Below are positions 1-8,845 of a DNA stretch of 64,000 bases, in pieces. The stretch is taken from positions 41,640 to 105,639 of the forward strand of contig NZ_FOQE01000004.1 of NCBI RefSeq assembly GCF_900113675.1. Direction: 5' to 3'. This DNA comes from Pisciglobus halotolerans (GTDB taxonomy: Bacteria > Bacillota > Bacilli > Lactobacillales > Carnobacteriaceae). The notes below the pieces were generated by a model. That model searched no databases and had not been told where the DNA came from. It saw only the letters and a program-made list of their open reading frames with translations. A program made the position numbers and the translations under genes. How positions within the stretch are numbered: position 1 is the stretch's first letter; every line of letters begins with the position of its first letter.

Positions 1-13
1 GACAAGCGTTTCA

Positions 14-1759
14 ATGAAAGACACTTGGAACATCTTACGGCATCTTTTTCGCTATGCAAAGCCTTATAAAGTGACCTTCCTAGTCTCTTTCATCTTTCTA
101 GCTTTCATTTCAGCGATCACTGCTTATTTGCCGATCGTTATTCAACACTATATTGACAATTATTTAGCAACCAAGTCAGCAACACTGGCAATCACGATTC
201 GAGTGGTCGTGTTCTATGGTGTGTTGACCCTTTTGAAAGCTGCTTTTACGTATGCCAAAGATTATCTCTTTAATACGGCAGCTGAAAAAACGGTCGCCAA
301 TATCCGGAATCAATTGTATGGCAAAGTCGTCGATCTGGGTATGCGGTACTTTGACCAGACACCTGTTGGAACAGTGGTATCTCGAGTGACAAACGATACA
401 GAAACCATTAAAGACTTTTGGACAGTTTTTATTAATCTTACTACAGGATTGTTTAACGTGATTTCTATTTCTATCGCAATGTTTGCACTGAGATGGCAAA
501 TGGCACTAGTATTCATTGCTTTCTTGCCGATCATGATGATATTGGTGGTCGTCTACCAGCGAAAAAGTGTCTTGATCTATGGACGAATGCGAGAAGCACT
601 CAGCCGCTTGAATGCAAAGCTGAATGAGTCGATCAGCGGAATGGGCATCATTCAAAAGTATCATCAAGAAAAACGGCTGGCTGAAGAATTTGACGTTACC
701 AATCAAACGTATGTCCAAGCACGGCGAGCTATGTATAGTATGAATGCCTTGCTATTGATGCCGGCGATCAACTTGATCGAGTCCTTTGCATTGGTGGCGG
801 TCCTCCTTATTTTTGGTTATCAAGACTTTGTTACTCATACAGTTGATGTTGGAATCATTTATGCTTTTACTTCTTATTCACGTTCCTTCTTCCAACCGAT
901 CGGACAAATGATGAACGGTTTGAGCACGCTGCAAGATGGGATTGTAGCTGGAAAGAGGATCCAAGAATTGGTAAATGAACAAGAACTGGCTCCTCGCTCT
1001 AATGAAAAGGCAGGAAGTCAGATCACAGAAGGACATATCGAAGTCAAAAACTTGAACTTTTCCTATGACGGTGAGCATCAAGTGCTGCGCGACATCAACT
1101 TTGAAGCTAAGCCCGGGCAGACCATTGCTTTAGTAGGCCAGACAGGATCTGGGAAAAGCTCGATCATTAATGTTTTGATGCGTTTTTATGATTACCAAAA
1201 GGGCGAGATTTTGATCGACGGGCATTCATTAAAAGATATACCTGTTGAAGAGATTCGGAAAAAAATGGGACTTGTTTTACAAGACAGCTTTCTCTTTTAC
1301 GGCAATATCGCCGATAATATTCGCATGTATAACCACGAATATTCTGATGCGGACATCAGGGCAGCCGGTGAATTTGTTTATGCTGATACCTTCATTTCCC
1401 AATTAGATAAAGGGTATCAAGCAAAAGTGATCGAACGAGGAGATAGCTTTTCAGCTGGTGAAAGACAACTCATCAGCTTTGCAAGAACGATCTTGCGTTC
1501 GCCAAGCATCCTGATCCTAGATGAAGCCACTGCCAACATTGATACAGAAACGGAAGAAAAGATTCAAAACGGATTAGTAAACATGCGGAAAAATCGGACG
1601 TCTTTAATTATTGCGCATCGTTTATCGACGATCAAAGATGCCGACTTGATTTTAGTTTTGCGAAATGGTGAGATCATTGAACAAGGCACCCATGAGGACC
1701 TTATTGCTGAACAAGGCACATACTTTGATATGTACCAACTACAAACCTATCAAAAATAG
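14..1759 (+). CDS. ABC exporter half-transporter, permease fused to ATPase (LmrD/EfrD/YheH type)
   Basis: This 581-residue protein is one half of an ATP-driven exporter in the membrane. About six hydrophobic segments fill residues 15-310, followed by an ATPase domain. The Walker A motif GQTGSGKSS lies near residue 375, Walker B with its catalytic glutamate (LILDEATA) near 502, and the switch histidine (IAHRLS) near 534. The signature motif reads SAGERQ instead of LSGGQ, which is typical of one partner of heterodimeric exporters such as LmrCD or EfrCD. The ATG lies only 14 bases into the window, so its ribosome site and the expected partner gene are upstream and unseen. The substrate cannot be told from sequence; multidrug export is the usual family annotation. 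Confidence 0.9.
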   Translation: MKDTWNILRHLFRYAKPYKVTFLVSFIFLAFISAITAYLPIVIQHYIDNYLATKSATLAITIRVVVFYGVLTLLKAAFTYAKDYLFNTAAEKTVANIRNQLYGKVVDLGMRYFDQTPVGTVVSRVTNDTETIKDFWTVFINLTTGLFNVISISIAMFALRWQMALVFIAFLPIMMILVVVYQRKSVLIYGRMREALSRLNAKLNESISGMGIIQKYHQEKRLAEEFDVTNQTYVQARRAMYSMNALLLMPAINLIESFALVAVLLIFGYQDFVTHTVDVGIIYAFTSYSRSFFQPIGQMMNGLSTLQDGIVAGKRIQELVNEQELAPRSNEKAGSQITEGHIEVKNLNFSYDGEHQVLRDINFEAKPGQTIALVGQTGSGKSSIINVLMRFYDYQKGEILIDGHSLKDIPVEEIRKKMGLVLQDSFLFYGNIADNIRMYNHEYSDADIRAAGEFVYADTFISQLDKGYQAKVIERGDSFSAGERQLISFARTILRSPSILILDEATANIDTETEEKIQNGLVNMRKNRTSLIIAHRLSTIKDADLILVLRNGEIIEQGTHEDLIAEQGTYFDMYQLQTYQK

Positions 1760-1769
1760 GTTCTAACAG

Positions 1770-1806
1770 AAAAAAGCTGCGATCATACGTCGCAGCTTTT
1801 TTTGTC
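1770..1806. terminator. Bidirectional intrinsic terminator
   Basis: An AAAAAAGCTGCGA arm pairs with TCGCAGCTTTTTT across a short loop. The A-run on one side and T-run on the other allow it to stop both the ABC gene and the convergent eetB gene. Confidence 0.9.
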
Positions 1807-1815
1807 TTTTTTGTA

Positions 1816-2367
1816 TTACTCCGCTTTTTGGCATAAGGTTTCTTTTTCATGCGTTTGGCGAAAAAGTTTTAAGGTGTTGATATGGGCCATCATGTAGTTG
1901 GCTAGAATCCCATTGGCAATACCAGCTAGGATACCCATAAAAGAGAGGACAGGCAAGTACAAGAGAACGGTCCATGAACGCGCAATGACACTGGCCACAA
2001 GCAATTGTCCTACGTTGTGCAAAATCCCGCCAGCTGCGCTAATGCCAATGATGCTGACACGTTTTGGTCCCAACAGTTTTACCAGCAGCATGCCTAGATA
2101 GCTGAGAAAAGCACCGACACAGCTGTAAAGGAAGGTAGAAAAAGTCCCGCCCAGCAAAGTGGTCACCAAGAGCCGCATCCAAACAACCGTAAAGCTGTCT
2201 TTCAACGGCAGTGTAAAGATAGCGATGATCGTGATCAGATTGCCGATCCCAAGCTTTGCACCAGGAGCAAAAGCAAATGGAAAAGGAATCATCCTTTCGA
2301 TTAGACTCAAGACAACAGCCTGAGCAGCGAGTAAAGAAATATAAATCATTTTCTGGCTTTTTGTCAT
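1816..2367 (-). CDS. eetB: EetB, membrane protein of the extracellular electron transfer locus (Gx transporter / heptaprenyl diphosphate synthase component I family)
   Basis: This hydrophobic protein of about 183 residues has five or six membrane segments. It carries the conserved sequence FAPGAKLGIGNL, typical of the family once called heptaprenyl diphosphate synthase component I. The chosen ATG has AAGGG eight bases upstream; an in-frame GTG nine bases earlier is less well placed. It lies 55 bp after the polyprenyl synthase gene, in the same direction. In Listeria and Lactiplantibacillus the homologue EetB sits beside EetA and helps pass electrons from demethylmenaquinol to PplA. Here no eetA-like gene (NusG-domain-II protein) lies between the two genes. 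The assignment rests on family resemblance plus context. Confidence 0.8.
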   Translation of the reverse strand: MTKSQKMIYISLLAAQAVVLSLIERMIPFPFAFAPGAKLGIGNLITIIAIFTLPLKDSFTVVWMRLLVTTLLGGTFSTFLYSCVGAFLSYLGMLLVKLLGPKRVSIIGISAAGGILHNVGQLLVASVIARSWTVLLYLPVLSFMGILAGIANGILANYMMAHINTLKLFRQTHEKETLCQKAE

Positions 2368-2422
2368 GATCAACACCCTTATCTATTTGGATCCTTTAGT
2401 CTATATTAGTTTGACGAGTCTA

Positions 2423-3403
2423 TTAAAGATTTCGATTAAGTAGCTGAAGCGTCAATTTTCGAAGGGTTTCTTTTTCTGACTTATCAGGCAAACGATTGAT
2501 GCGTCTCATTGCTTTTTCCGTATACTTTTCAGCTAAATGTTGCGCTTTTTCCACTCCGCCTAACGCAACGACCAGCTGTTGTACTTTGCGCGTGTCTTCA
2601 TCGGTCATCTGTTCCCGCTTCGATAGTAGTGTGATAAATGAGTCAGCGTCCTTTTGCATCGCAAAAAGAAGCGGAGCCGTATAAACGCCTTGTTTAACAT
2701 CTTCTAAGACAGGTTTTCCAAGTCCATCCGCAGTTTGCGTATAGTCGAGGATATCGTCCAATATTTGGAAAGCCATCCCGATGTGGCTGCCGATATAATA
2801 AGCATTGCGTGCTTTTTTCTCAGGTGATCCGCCTTCTAACATGCCTGCATAGCAAGCCAGTGCGAATAACTGAGCCGTTTTGCCCGAAATTTGGGTTAAA
2901 TATTGGCGAATCGTCATATCTTGTTTATACCGCAGATTCATTTGATCCAGTTCACCCATTAAGATGCGCTCCATGCCGCGCGTGTTGATCTCAAATTGAT
3001 CCGTAGAGCGAGCATAACGTGCAACGAGTCGAAAAGAAACGGTAAACAAATAATCACCGGCATAAACTGCAGCATCTTTTCCGTAACGTGCTTGTACAGT
3101 CGTTTTGCCTCTTCTTTGAGGAGAATCATCAATGATGTCGTCATGGATCAGAGTCGCAGTATGCAGCAGTTCAACTGATGCTGCTAGTGCTTGAGCACGT
3201 TCAGGCTCATGATCGGGACCAAATGTTGAAAATAAAAGAGTGTAAGCTGGACGAACCATTTTTCCGCCTGAATGGAGCATATCCTTTAAGACCGCTTCGA
3301 TTTCTTTATTGCGCAGACGGATCGAACGATCAATCAGCAGTCCGACTTGCTCTAATTCAGCTGCTATCTGAGGATAAGCTTTCCAGATTGGATGAAGTTT
3401 CAT
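2423..3403 (-). CDS. dmkB: Polyprenyl diphosphate synthase, DmkB-like
   Basis: This 326-residue trans-isoprenyl diphosphate synthase chains isopentenyl units to make the side chain of a quinone. Both aspartate-rich metal sites are present: HDDIIDD at about residues 87-93 and LDDILDY at about 215-221. The GKMVRP motif near residue 47 matches the substrate-binding region of the family. The start ATG follows AAAGGAG by six bases. It lies between eetB and ndh2 on the same strand, and the locus also encodes the matching prenyltransferase (dmkA). It therefore most likely makes the tail of the demethylmenaquinone used for extracellular electron transfer. A general respiratory role cannot be excluded. 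Confidence 0.9.
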   Translation of the reverse strand: MKLHPIWKAYPQIAAELEQVGLLIDRSIRLRNKEIEAVLKDMLHSGGKMVRPAYTLLFSTFGPDHEPERAQALAASVELLHTATLIHDDIIDDSPQRRGKTTVQARYGKDAAVYAGDYLFTVSFRLVARYARSTDQFEINTRGMERILMGELDQMNLRYKQDMTIRQYLTQISGKTAQLFALACYAGMLEGGSPEKKARNAYYIGSHIGMAFQILDDILDYTQTADGLGKPVLEDVKQGVYTAPLLFAMQKDADSFITLLSKREQMTDEDTRKVQQLVVALGGVEKAQHLAEKYTEKAMRRINRLPDKSEKETLRKLTLQLLNRNL

Positions 3404-3496
3404 AATTTTCTCCTTTCAGAATCGTAAAAATCAAAAAAAGTGAAAGCAAGTCCGTCCTCCCGCCTCCACTCAATGTTTTTTAATCAAATGTTACTT

Positions 3497-5344
3497 TTAA
3501 TAAATGGATTTTTCTTTACCGTACCACCAATGGCCGACCTTTTTTTGCAACCATGGGATGACATAGTAATCTAATCCGAATGCTCGACCAGCACCGTTCA
3601 TTAAAGCAATGGCTACGAAGATAAACCAGATGTTTACCCAGTAGAACATGCCAGATAATGCAAACGAGATCGTCAATGCAATCGTTGCTGCGCTAAGCAA
3701 CCAAGTGAACAAGCCGACGATCAAAGCTAAACCGATCGCAATCTCAACACAAGTCATGAATTTTTGGAAGAACAAAGCAACATCTGTGTTTGGCAACATG
3801 ACTTTCATGATGCTTTCGAACCATTTTGGTGCAGCTTTGAAGACCATCATTGGTTCTTCGCCGTATGCATAACTTAATCCGAAAATTGGTTTTGCAGCTT
3901 CTGCTGTTTGTTCAACGGCTTCAGAGGCACCCGATACAGGCGTTTGCAGCCAAGAGAAAGGAAGAGCGACCGTATCGCCGAACCAGCTTTGTGTTCCGAA
4001 CAATCCGAAAGCTTTCTTCAGACCTTCAAAGAGCCACATGCTACCATAGAATACGCGCAGCGGTACGCTCCATAATACATTCCCGTATCGTGACAGATGG
4101 CCACGGAAGATGTTTCGTCTATGTTTGATATGGAAGAACTCATGGAAAATATATTGTACCATATAATAACCTGAACGAATATCAAAGAAATATTTTAAAT
4201 TGACGATGTGTTTCATTAAAAGTGCAAAGAAACCACTTAAATGAATCTTATCAAACAAGTAAGCCACACCATATTTAGAACCAACAGACACTAACGTACC
4301 TTGGTAGTTGGATTCATGCGCATGTTTTTCGCCGCCTTCAATCGCTGCGACAATGTTTTTTGCTGCTGTATGTCCGGTTTGTTCAGCTGCTTGTACGATT
4401 TGCGGAGTAGGTTTGCCGTTTTCTTCATAGTAAACTAAGTCTCCGATAACATAAACATTCTCTAATCCTTTTGCTTCCATAAACTCGTTGGCTACGAGAC
4501 GACCAGCACGAGCTTTTTCTGCTCCAAAGTCAGCTGCATCTGTATTGGCTTTAACACCAGCTGTCCAAATCAATGTATGAGTTTGTAGGTTTTCTCCGGT
4601 TTTCAATTGAACAATAGTAGGAGAGACGTCCACTACAGGTGAGTCAGTAAGAATACGTACACCTTTTTTCAGCAAATGCTTTTCAACTTTATCGGAATCG
4701 ACACGCGGAATCGTCGTTAGAATGTCGCTGACTGCTTCCACCAACACAAGTTCGATCTCATCAGCATCTATTTTATATTTATCAGCTAAGATTGGTTTCC
4801 AGTCAACCAATTCGCCCATCATTTCAATACCTGTCAAGCCGGCTCCGCATACAACAAAGCGCAACATGGCTTTTCGCTTGTCTAAGTCGCGTTCTTTCGC
4901 CGCAGCTGCCACTGTATCTTCAATATGGTGGCGAATGCGTAAAGCATCTTCCCAAGACCATAAAGTAAAGCCGTTTTCTTTAACACCTGGTGTACCGAAG
5001 TCATTAGCTTCTGCGCCCATACCCAGAACCAAGTAATCATAAGGGAAACGACCTTGCTCAGTGAGGATCACCTTGTTTTCATGATCCAATTCAGTCACGT
5101 TGTCCGTTACCAGATGAACATTTTTTCTTCGTGCAAATAACCGTTGCAGGTCATATTGGATAGCATCTGGTTCTACACGCCCGCCAGCTACTTCATGTAA
5201 TTCTGTCATATAAGTATGATAAGGATGCCGATCGATCAATGTAATGACAATATCGGTATTCTTTTTTAATTTTTTGGAAAGTAATTTTGCTGCAGAAACA
5301 CCAGAAAACCCTCCACCAACAACAACAATATTTGTTTGTGCCAT
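3497..5344 (-). CDS. ndh2: Type II NADH:quinone oxidoreductase with membrane extension (Ndh2)
   Basis: The protein oxidises NADH and reduces a membrane quinone without pumping protons. The N-terminal FAD-binding fold shows GGGFSG at about residue 10, and a second nucleotide fold shows CGAGLTGIE near residue 170. The protein has about 615 residues, much longer than the usual 400. The extra C-terminal part, from about residue 400, contains several membrane helices resembling DoxX/MauE proteins. That architecture is characteristic of the Ndh2 dedicated to flavin-based extracellular electron transfer. The ATG chosen has AAGGAG eight bases upstream; an in-frame GTG nine bases earlier overlaps that site. 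It is divergent from pplA across a 390-bp control region. Confidence 0.92.
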   Translation of the reverse strand: MAQTNIVVVGGGFSGVSAAKLLSKKLKKNTDIVITLIDRHPYHTYMTELHEVAGGRVEPDAIQYDLQRLFARRKNVHLVTDNVTELDHENKVILTEQGRFPYDYLVLGMGAEANDFGTPGVKENGFTLWSWEDALRIRHHIEDTVAAAAKERDLDKRKAMLRFVVCGAGLTGIEMMGELVDWKPILADKYKIDADEIELVLVEAVSDILTTIPRVDSDKVEKHLLKKGVRILTDSPVVDVSPTIVQLKTGENLQTHTLIWTAGVKANTDAADFGAEKARAGRLVANEFMEAKGLENVYVIGDLVYYEENGKPTPQIVQAAEQTGHTAAKNIVAAIEGGEKHAHESNYQGTLVSVGSKYGVAYLFDKIHLSGFFALLMKHIVNLKYFFDIRSGYYMVQYIFHEFFHIKHRRNIFRGHLSRYGNVLWSVPLRVFYGSMWLFEGLKKAFGLFGTQSWFGDTVALPFSWLQTPVSGASEAVEQTAEAAKPIFGLSYAYGEEPMMVFKAAPKWFESIMKVMLPNTDVALFFQKFMTCVEIAIGLALIVGLFTWLLSAATIALTISFALSGMFYWVNIWFIFVAIALMNGAGRAFGLDYYVIPWLQKKVGHWWYGKEKSIY

Positions 5345-5422
5345 GTTGTACACTCCTTTTATAATTGCTAACCTAATAAAAAAACTAAATAAACGTAACT
5401 TGTGAAAACAATATTTAAATAC

Positions 5423-5440
5423 TTGATAATCTTTTCACAA
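5423..5440. promoter_or_regulatory. Rex-like operator downstream of the ndh2 promoter
   Basis: The 18-bp site TTGATAATCTTTTCACAA matches the Rex or CRP/FNR-type pattern TTGTGA-N6-TCACAA. It is perfect in the right half and degenerate in the left. It lies just downstream of the -10 box of the minus-strand ndh2 promoter, where a bound repressor would block transcription. A further lone half-site, TTGTGAAAA, lies at 5400-5408. Confidence 0.45.
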
Positions 5441-5454
5441 TTAACTGTGGTTTT

Positions 5455-5483
5455 ATTATACATAAACCATTATTACTTGTCTA
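5455..5483 (-). promoter_or_regulatory. Promoter for ndh2-dmkB-eetB
   Basis: On the minus strand TAGACA is followed after exactly 17 bases by a perfect TATAAT. It is the best sigma-A match upstream of ndh2 and leaves a leader of about 100 bases. Confidence 0.75.
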
Positions 5484-5617
5484 GTCTATCAAGAATTTTT
5501 ATAAATGAAAAAACAATGAGAGATTGAAACAGCCTCGTTTCTTCCTATATTAATGTATCCATCTTTGGATCTTAAAAAGTCATAAAAAGTATAAAAAGAT
5601 ATTTTTTTAAAAAATAT

Positions 5618-5635
5618 TTGTGAATATATAGACAA
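5618..5635. promoter_or_regulatory. Rex-like operator overlapping the pplA -35 box
   Basis: TTGTGAATATATAGACAA has a perfect left half of the TTGTGA-N6-TCACAA palindrome and four of six matches on the right. It overlaps the -35 hexamer of the pplA promoter, so binding would exclude RNA polymerase. Confidence 0.5.
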
Positions 5636-5657
5636 TCGCATTTTAAAAAGGTATACT
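5629..5657 (+). promoter_or_regulatory. Promoter for pplA-fmnB-dmkA
   Basis: TAGACA, a 17-base spacer, then TATACT. Each hexamer has one mismatch to consensus. The leader to the pplA start is about 75 bases. Confidence 0.75.
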
Positions 5658-5736
5658 GAACTTGTAAAAAATATCGCAGACGAATGTTATCAGTACGTTG
5701 GCGGTAAAAATAAAATCTTTTGGAGGTATTATTAAG

Positions 5737-6285
5737 ATGGAAATCAAAAAAGGGGTCAAATTTGCAACGACTTTATTCGCTTCAGCTTTTGTTTTAGCTG
5801 CCTGTGGAAACTCAGACGAACCAGCAACAGAACAATCTAGTGCTGCATCAAGCGCAGTAACTTCTGAAGCATCAAGCGCAGCATCATCTGAAGCATCAAG
5901 CGATCAAGCAGCTGCTGGAGATTTGCAAGACGGCTCATATAAATTAGAAGAAAAGAACTTAGACGAAAATGGCTGGCGCGTTGTGTATGAAATGACAGTA
6001 AGCGATGGCAAAATCACTGAGTCTAACTATGACTATGTAAATGAAAATGGCGATCTAAAATCTGAAGATGAAGATTACCAAAAAGCAATGTCTGAAAAAG
6101 TTGGTACAGGCCCAGCTGACTACATTCCAGAATTGAACGCTCAATTAGAAGAAACACAAGATCCTTCTCAAGTGGACGTTGTTTCAGGTGCAACACATTC
6201 TTCTGAATCTTTCATTAAATACGCACAACAATTGATCGACGCAGCTAAAGAAGGCAAAACAGAAACAATTGAAATCGACAACTAA
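5737..6285 (+). CDS. pplA: PplA-like FMN-binding lipoprotein with a single FMN domain
   Basis: This secreted, lipid-anchored flavoprotein of about 182 residues shuttles electrons outside the cell. It starts with a lipoprotein signal ending in LAAC, with the lipidated cysteine at residue 23. A low-complexity Ser/Ala/Glu linker follows to about residue 60, then one FMN-binding domain. The motif VSGATHSS near residue 150 holds the threonine to which FMN is covalently attached by the neighbouring FmnB. The ATG used has TGGAGG ten bases upstream; an upstream in-frame ATG at 5698 has no such site. Listeria PplA carries two FMN domains, so this is a shorter version. About 135 bp separate it from fmnB, which it precedes in the same direction. 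Confidence 0.88.
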   Translation: MEIKKGVKFATTLFASAFVLAACGNSDEPATEQSSAASSAVTSEASSAASSEASSDQAAAGDLQDGSYKLEEKNLDENGWRVVYEMTVSDGKITESNYDYVNENGDLKSEDEDYQKAMSEKVGTGPADYIPELNAQLEETQDPSQVDVVSGATHSSESFIKYAQQLIDAAKEGKTETIEIDN

Positions 6286-6420
6286 AAAAACTGACGAATG
6301 AAAGCTTTCTTCTAGCAATTCTTTCAGTTATACTAACGTATAGAATCAACAGGTCTTAGAATCCTTTCTAAGACCTGTTTTCAATCTTGTGTATCCAGCA
6401 CTTATATAAGGAGTTTTTTT

Positions 6421-7494
6421 ATGAAAAAAGTACGTTTAGCTGCATTTATTTGTTGTTTATCTGCTGCTGTCTTTTTCTTGAGCGGTTGTCAATCAAAAAG
6501 CGGAGAAGAAAAACGAACGCTGGCAGATGATCCTTATGAAGAAACAGAATTTTTGATGGGAACGGTTGTAAGGGTGACGGTTTATAATCAAGATAAAGAA
6601 GCGGCGGTCGATGCCGCATTTGATCGCATCCGAGAGTTGGCGGATTTTATTACTGTCGATGAAGAGCAAGAGAGTTCTGAAATCAGAACGATCAATGATG
6701 CTGCTGGTAAAGAACCGGTAGCAGTGAGGGAAGATCTATATGATTTGATCAAGTCAGCTGTTGCGTATAGTGAAAAAACGGATGGCAGTTTCGACTTAAC
6801 GATCGGACCGCTCACTAGATTATGGCATATTGGCTTTCCAGATGCTCGTAAACCTGAACAGTCCGAGATCGACCAAGCTTTGGCGCTCGTCGACTATCGT
6901 AAAGTTCAATTAAATGATGAGGAAAAAACAGTCTACTTACCTGAAAAAGGCATGGAATTGGACTTAGGCGCGATCGCTAAAGGTTTTATCACAGATGAAA
7001 CAGTACAGGTGTTGAAGGATCACGATGTAGATACAGCAATCGTTGACTTAGGCGGCAATATTTTTGTGATGGGCGACAGTCCGCGGGGAACGAGCGAAAA
7101 GTGGCATGTGGGGATTCAAGACCCATTTGAAGAACGCGGGACAATCATAGGATCGCTGCCTGTCACAAATAAATCAATCGTAACCTCTGGTATTTATGAA
7201 CGTTTCTTAGAAGTAGATGGTGTCAACTATCATCACTTGATGGATCCTAAAACAGGTTATCCTTTTGATAATGAATTGGCAGGAGTGAGTGTCGTAACGA
7301 ATACTTCGATCGATGGCGATGGTTTGTCTACCTCGTTATTTGCAAAAGGCTTGAAAGATGGATTGGTCTATGTCAACCAGTTGGATGGAGTGGATGCCAT
7401 CTTTGTAACAAAAGACAAGGAAGTCTATCTTTCAGACGGCTTGAAGGATTTCAAGCTAACCAATGACGATTTCATTTTAATGAACGAGGAATGA
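6421..7494 (+). CDS. fmnB: FAD:protein FMN transferase, lipoprotein (ApbE family, FmnB)
   Basis: This enzyme moves FMN from FAD onto a threonine of a target protein outside the membrane; the target here is most likely PplA. The 357-residue product has a lipoprotein signal ending in LSGC, cysteine 23. ApbE motifs follow: an early EFLMGTVVRV, the nucleotide/metal motif DLGAIAKGF near residue 182, MDPKTGYP near 278 and a late Asp/Ser site in SIDGDGLSTSLF near 297. GGAG lies six bases before the ATG. Its stop codon overlaps an ATG of dmkA, which suggests coupled translation. Confidence 0.92.
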   Translation: MKKVRLAAFICCLSAAVFFLSGCQSKSGEEKRTLADDPYEETEFLMGTVVRVTVYNQDKEAAVDAAFDRIRELADFITVDEEQESSEIRTINDAAGKEPVAVREDLYDLIKSAVAYSEKTDGSFDLTIGPLTRLWHIGFPDARKPEQSEIDQALALVDYRKVQLNDEEKTVYLPEKGMELDLGAIAKGFITDETVQVLKDHDVDTAIVDLGGNIFVMGDSPRGTSEKWHVGIQDPFEERGTIIGSLPVTNKSIVTSGIYERFLEVDGVNYHHLMDPKTGYPFDNELAGVSVVTNTSIDGDGLSTSLFAKGLKDGLVYVNQLDGVDAIFVTKDKEVYLSDGLKDFKLTNDDFILMNEE

Positions 7495-7496
7495 GT

Positions 7497-8441
7497 ATGT
7501 CAGTAAAAACATTTTTAAAACTTGTTGAAATTCAGACTAAACTGGCCAGTTTATTTCCATTTTTGCTGGGGACGTTGTTTGCCTGTTACTATTTTGACAC
7601 CTTTGACCTAGTTAATACCTTGATTTTTTTTGCGGCTATGTTGACATTTGATATGACGACGACGGCTATCAATAACTTGATGGATTATCAAAAAGCAAAA
7701 GCGGAGGGATATAAGAAAGAAGTCAATATCATTGGTCAAACACAGCTTGCTGAAAGAACCGTGATCCGTTTGATTCTCGGCATGCTAACGCTGGCTTCTT
7801 TATTAGGGATCGTACTGGTGATTCGAACAAGCTTGCTATTGTTGTTCATGGGTGGACTGTGTTTTTTGATCGGCATTTTTTATACCTTTGGGCCTGTTCC
7901 TATTTCGCGGATGCCTTTAGGAGAAGCTGTTTCTGGCATAACAATGGGCTTCGGGATCTTTTTCATTGCTGTATTTATCAATGGTGGAGAAGGTATGCTG
8001 CTAGATCTGGCTTTTCATGGAATGCAGTTTACCTTAACCGGTGACTTAGCGGCCTTGCTGGTGATTTTGTTTGTTTCTTTGCCAACCGTTTTTCTGATCG
8101 CCAATATCATGTTGGCGAACAATACTTGTGACTTAGAGCAGGATATTGCCAATCACCGTTATACGCTGCCTTATTACATTGGGAAGGAAAGAGCTGTCCA
8201 ATTGTTTAACGGGTTGGTGTATGGCTGTTATGCGATCATTATGTTAGCTGTTTTGTTCCGTTGGCTGCATCCTGTCATGCTGCTGATCTTGCTGACGATC
8301 ATTCCGATTCGAAAAAACTTGACTCTGTTTAATCGAGAACAAATAAAAGAAAAGACCTTTGTGATCGCTATTAAAAATATTGTGACTTTCAGTAGTGCAG
8401 AAGTTGTTCTGCTTGCCACTAGTTTGTTGTTTAAGGCATAA
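7497..8441 (+). CDS. dmkA: UbiA-family prenyltransferase (DmkA, MenA-like)
   Basis: This integral membrane enzyme of about 314 residues joins a polyprenyl chain to 1,4-dihydroxy-2-naphthoate to give demethylmenaquinone. It has about eight membrane segments. The two aspartate-rich loops of the UbiA fold are visible: NNLMDYQKAK near residue 60 and CDLEQDIANHR near 205. The ATG at 7497 is preferred because GAGGA lies six bases upstream. The ATG at 7491 overlaps the fmnB stop but sits directly against that site. A separate quinone-tail synthase (dmkB) lies across the divergent promoter. The context says it makes a dedicated quinone pool for extracellular electron transfer. Confidence 0.87.
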   Translation: MSVKTFLKLVEIQTKLASLFPFLLGTLFACYYFDTFDLVNTLIFFAAMLTFDMTTTAINNLMDYQKAKAEGYKKEVNIIGQTQLAERTVIRLILGMLTLASLLGIVLVIRTSLLLLFMGGLCFLIGIFYTFGPVPISRMPLGEAVSGITMGFGIFFIAVFINGGEGMLLDLAFHGMQFTLTGDLAALLVILFVSLPTVFLIANIMLANNTCDLEQDIANHRYTLPYYIGKERAVQLFNGLVYGCYAIIMLAVLFRWLHPVMLLILLTIIPIRKNLTLFNREQIKEKTFVIAIKNIVTFSSAEVVLLATSLLFKA

Positions 8442-8450
8442 TCAAAAAAT

Positions 8451-8514
8451 AAAAACCGTGGTTGATCTTTCTCGTAACATTTGTTAAGAGAGAGTGCGGC
8501 TGCGGTTTTTTTTG
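8451..8514 (+). terminator. Terminator-like hairpin after dmkA
   Basis: AAAAACCG and CGGTTTTTTTT bracket about 45 bases that contain a second, weaker inverted repeat. The T-run is strong, so termination here is plausible. Confidence 0.6.
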
Positions 8515-8845
8515 GTATTGTCCTCTTTGATATTGGGCTTTGAAAAAAATCAATCAGGAAGACAGGTTTGTCTGATAATAGCCAAGGAGCTGTATGGGGG
8601 TCCAGTCTCCAGATTTTCAAGCTTCAAATGAGGCCTACCCATTTTCCAAGTGAAAGGACATTTGAAGTCGTCGCTAATAATGATGACGGTTTCTATTTTT
8701 TGGCTTTCTTCTATAGAACCAAATGATTCAGAAGGCAATTGTTTTTTGTAACGGAAACAGATGACGTATACTAGTAGTAGGGAGCAATCAAGCAAAATCT
8801 GCAGCTAGGAAGATGGCTAGCAGTTAAATAAAAGAGGTGGCGCAA
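8515..8845. other. Spacer without a convincing gene
   Basis: About 330 bases lie between the dmkA terminator and the phosphoesterase gene. No reading frame on either strand shows a ribosome site plus protein-like composition. A TATACT at about 8770 could be the -10 box for the next gene, but no good -35 box accompanies it. Confidence 0.4.
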
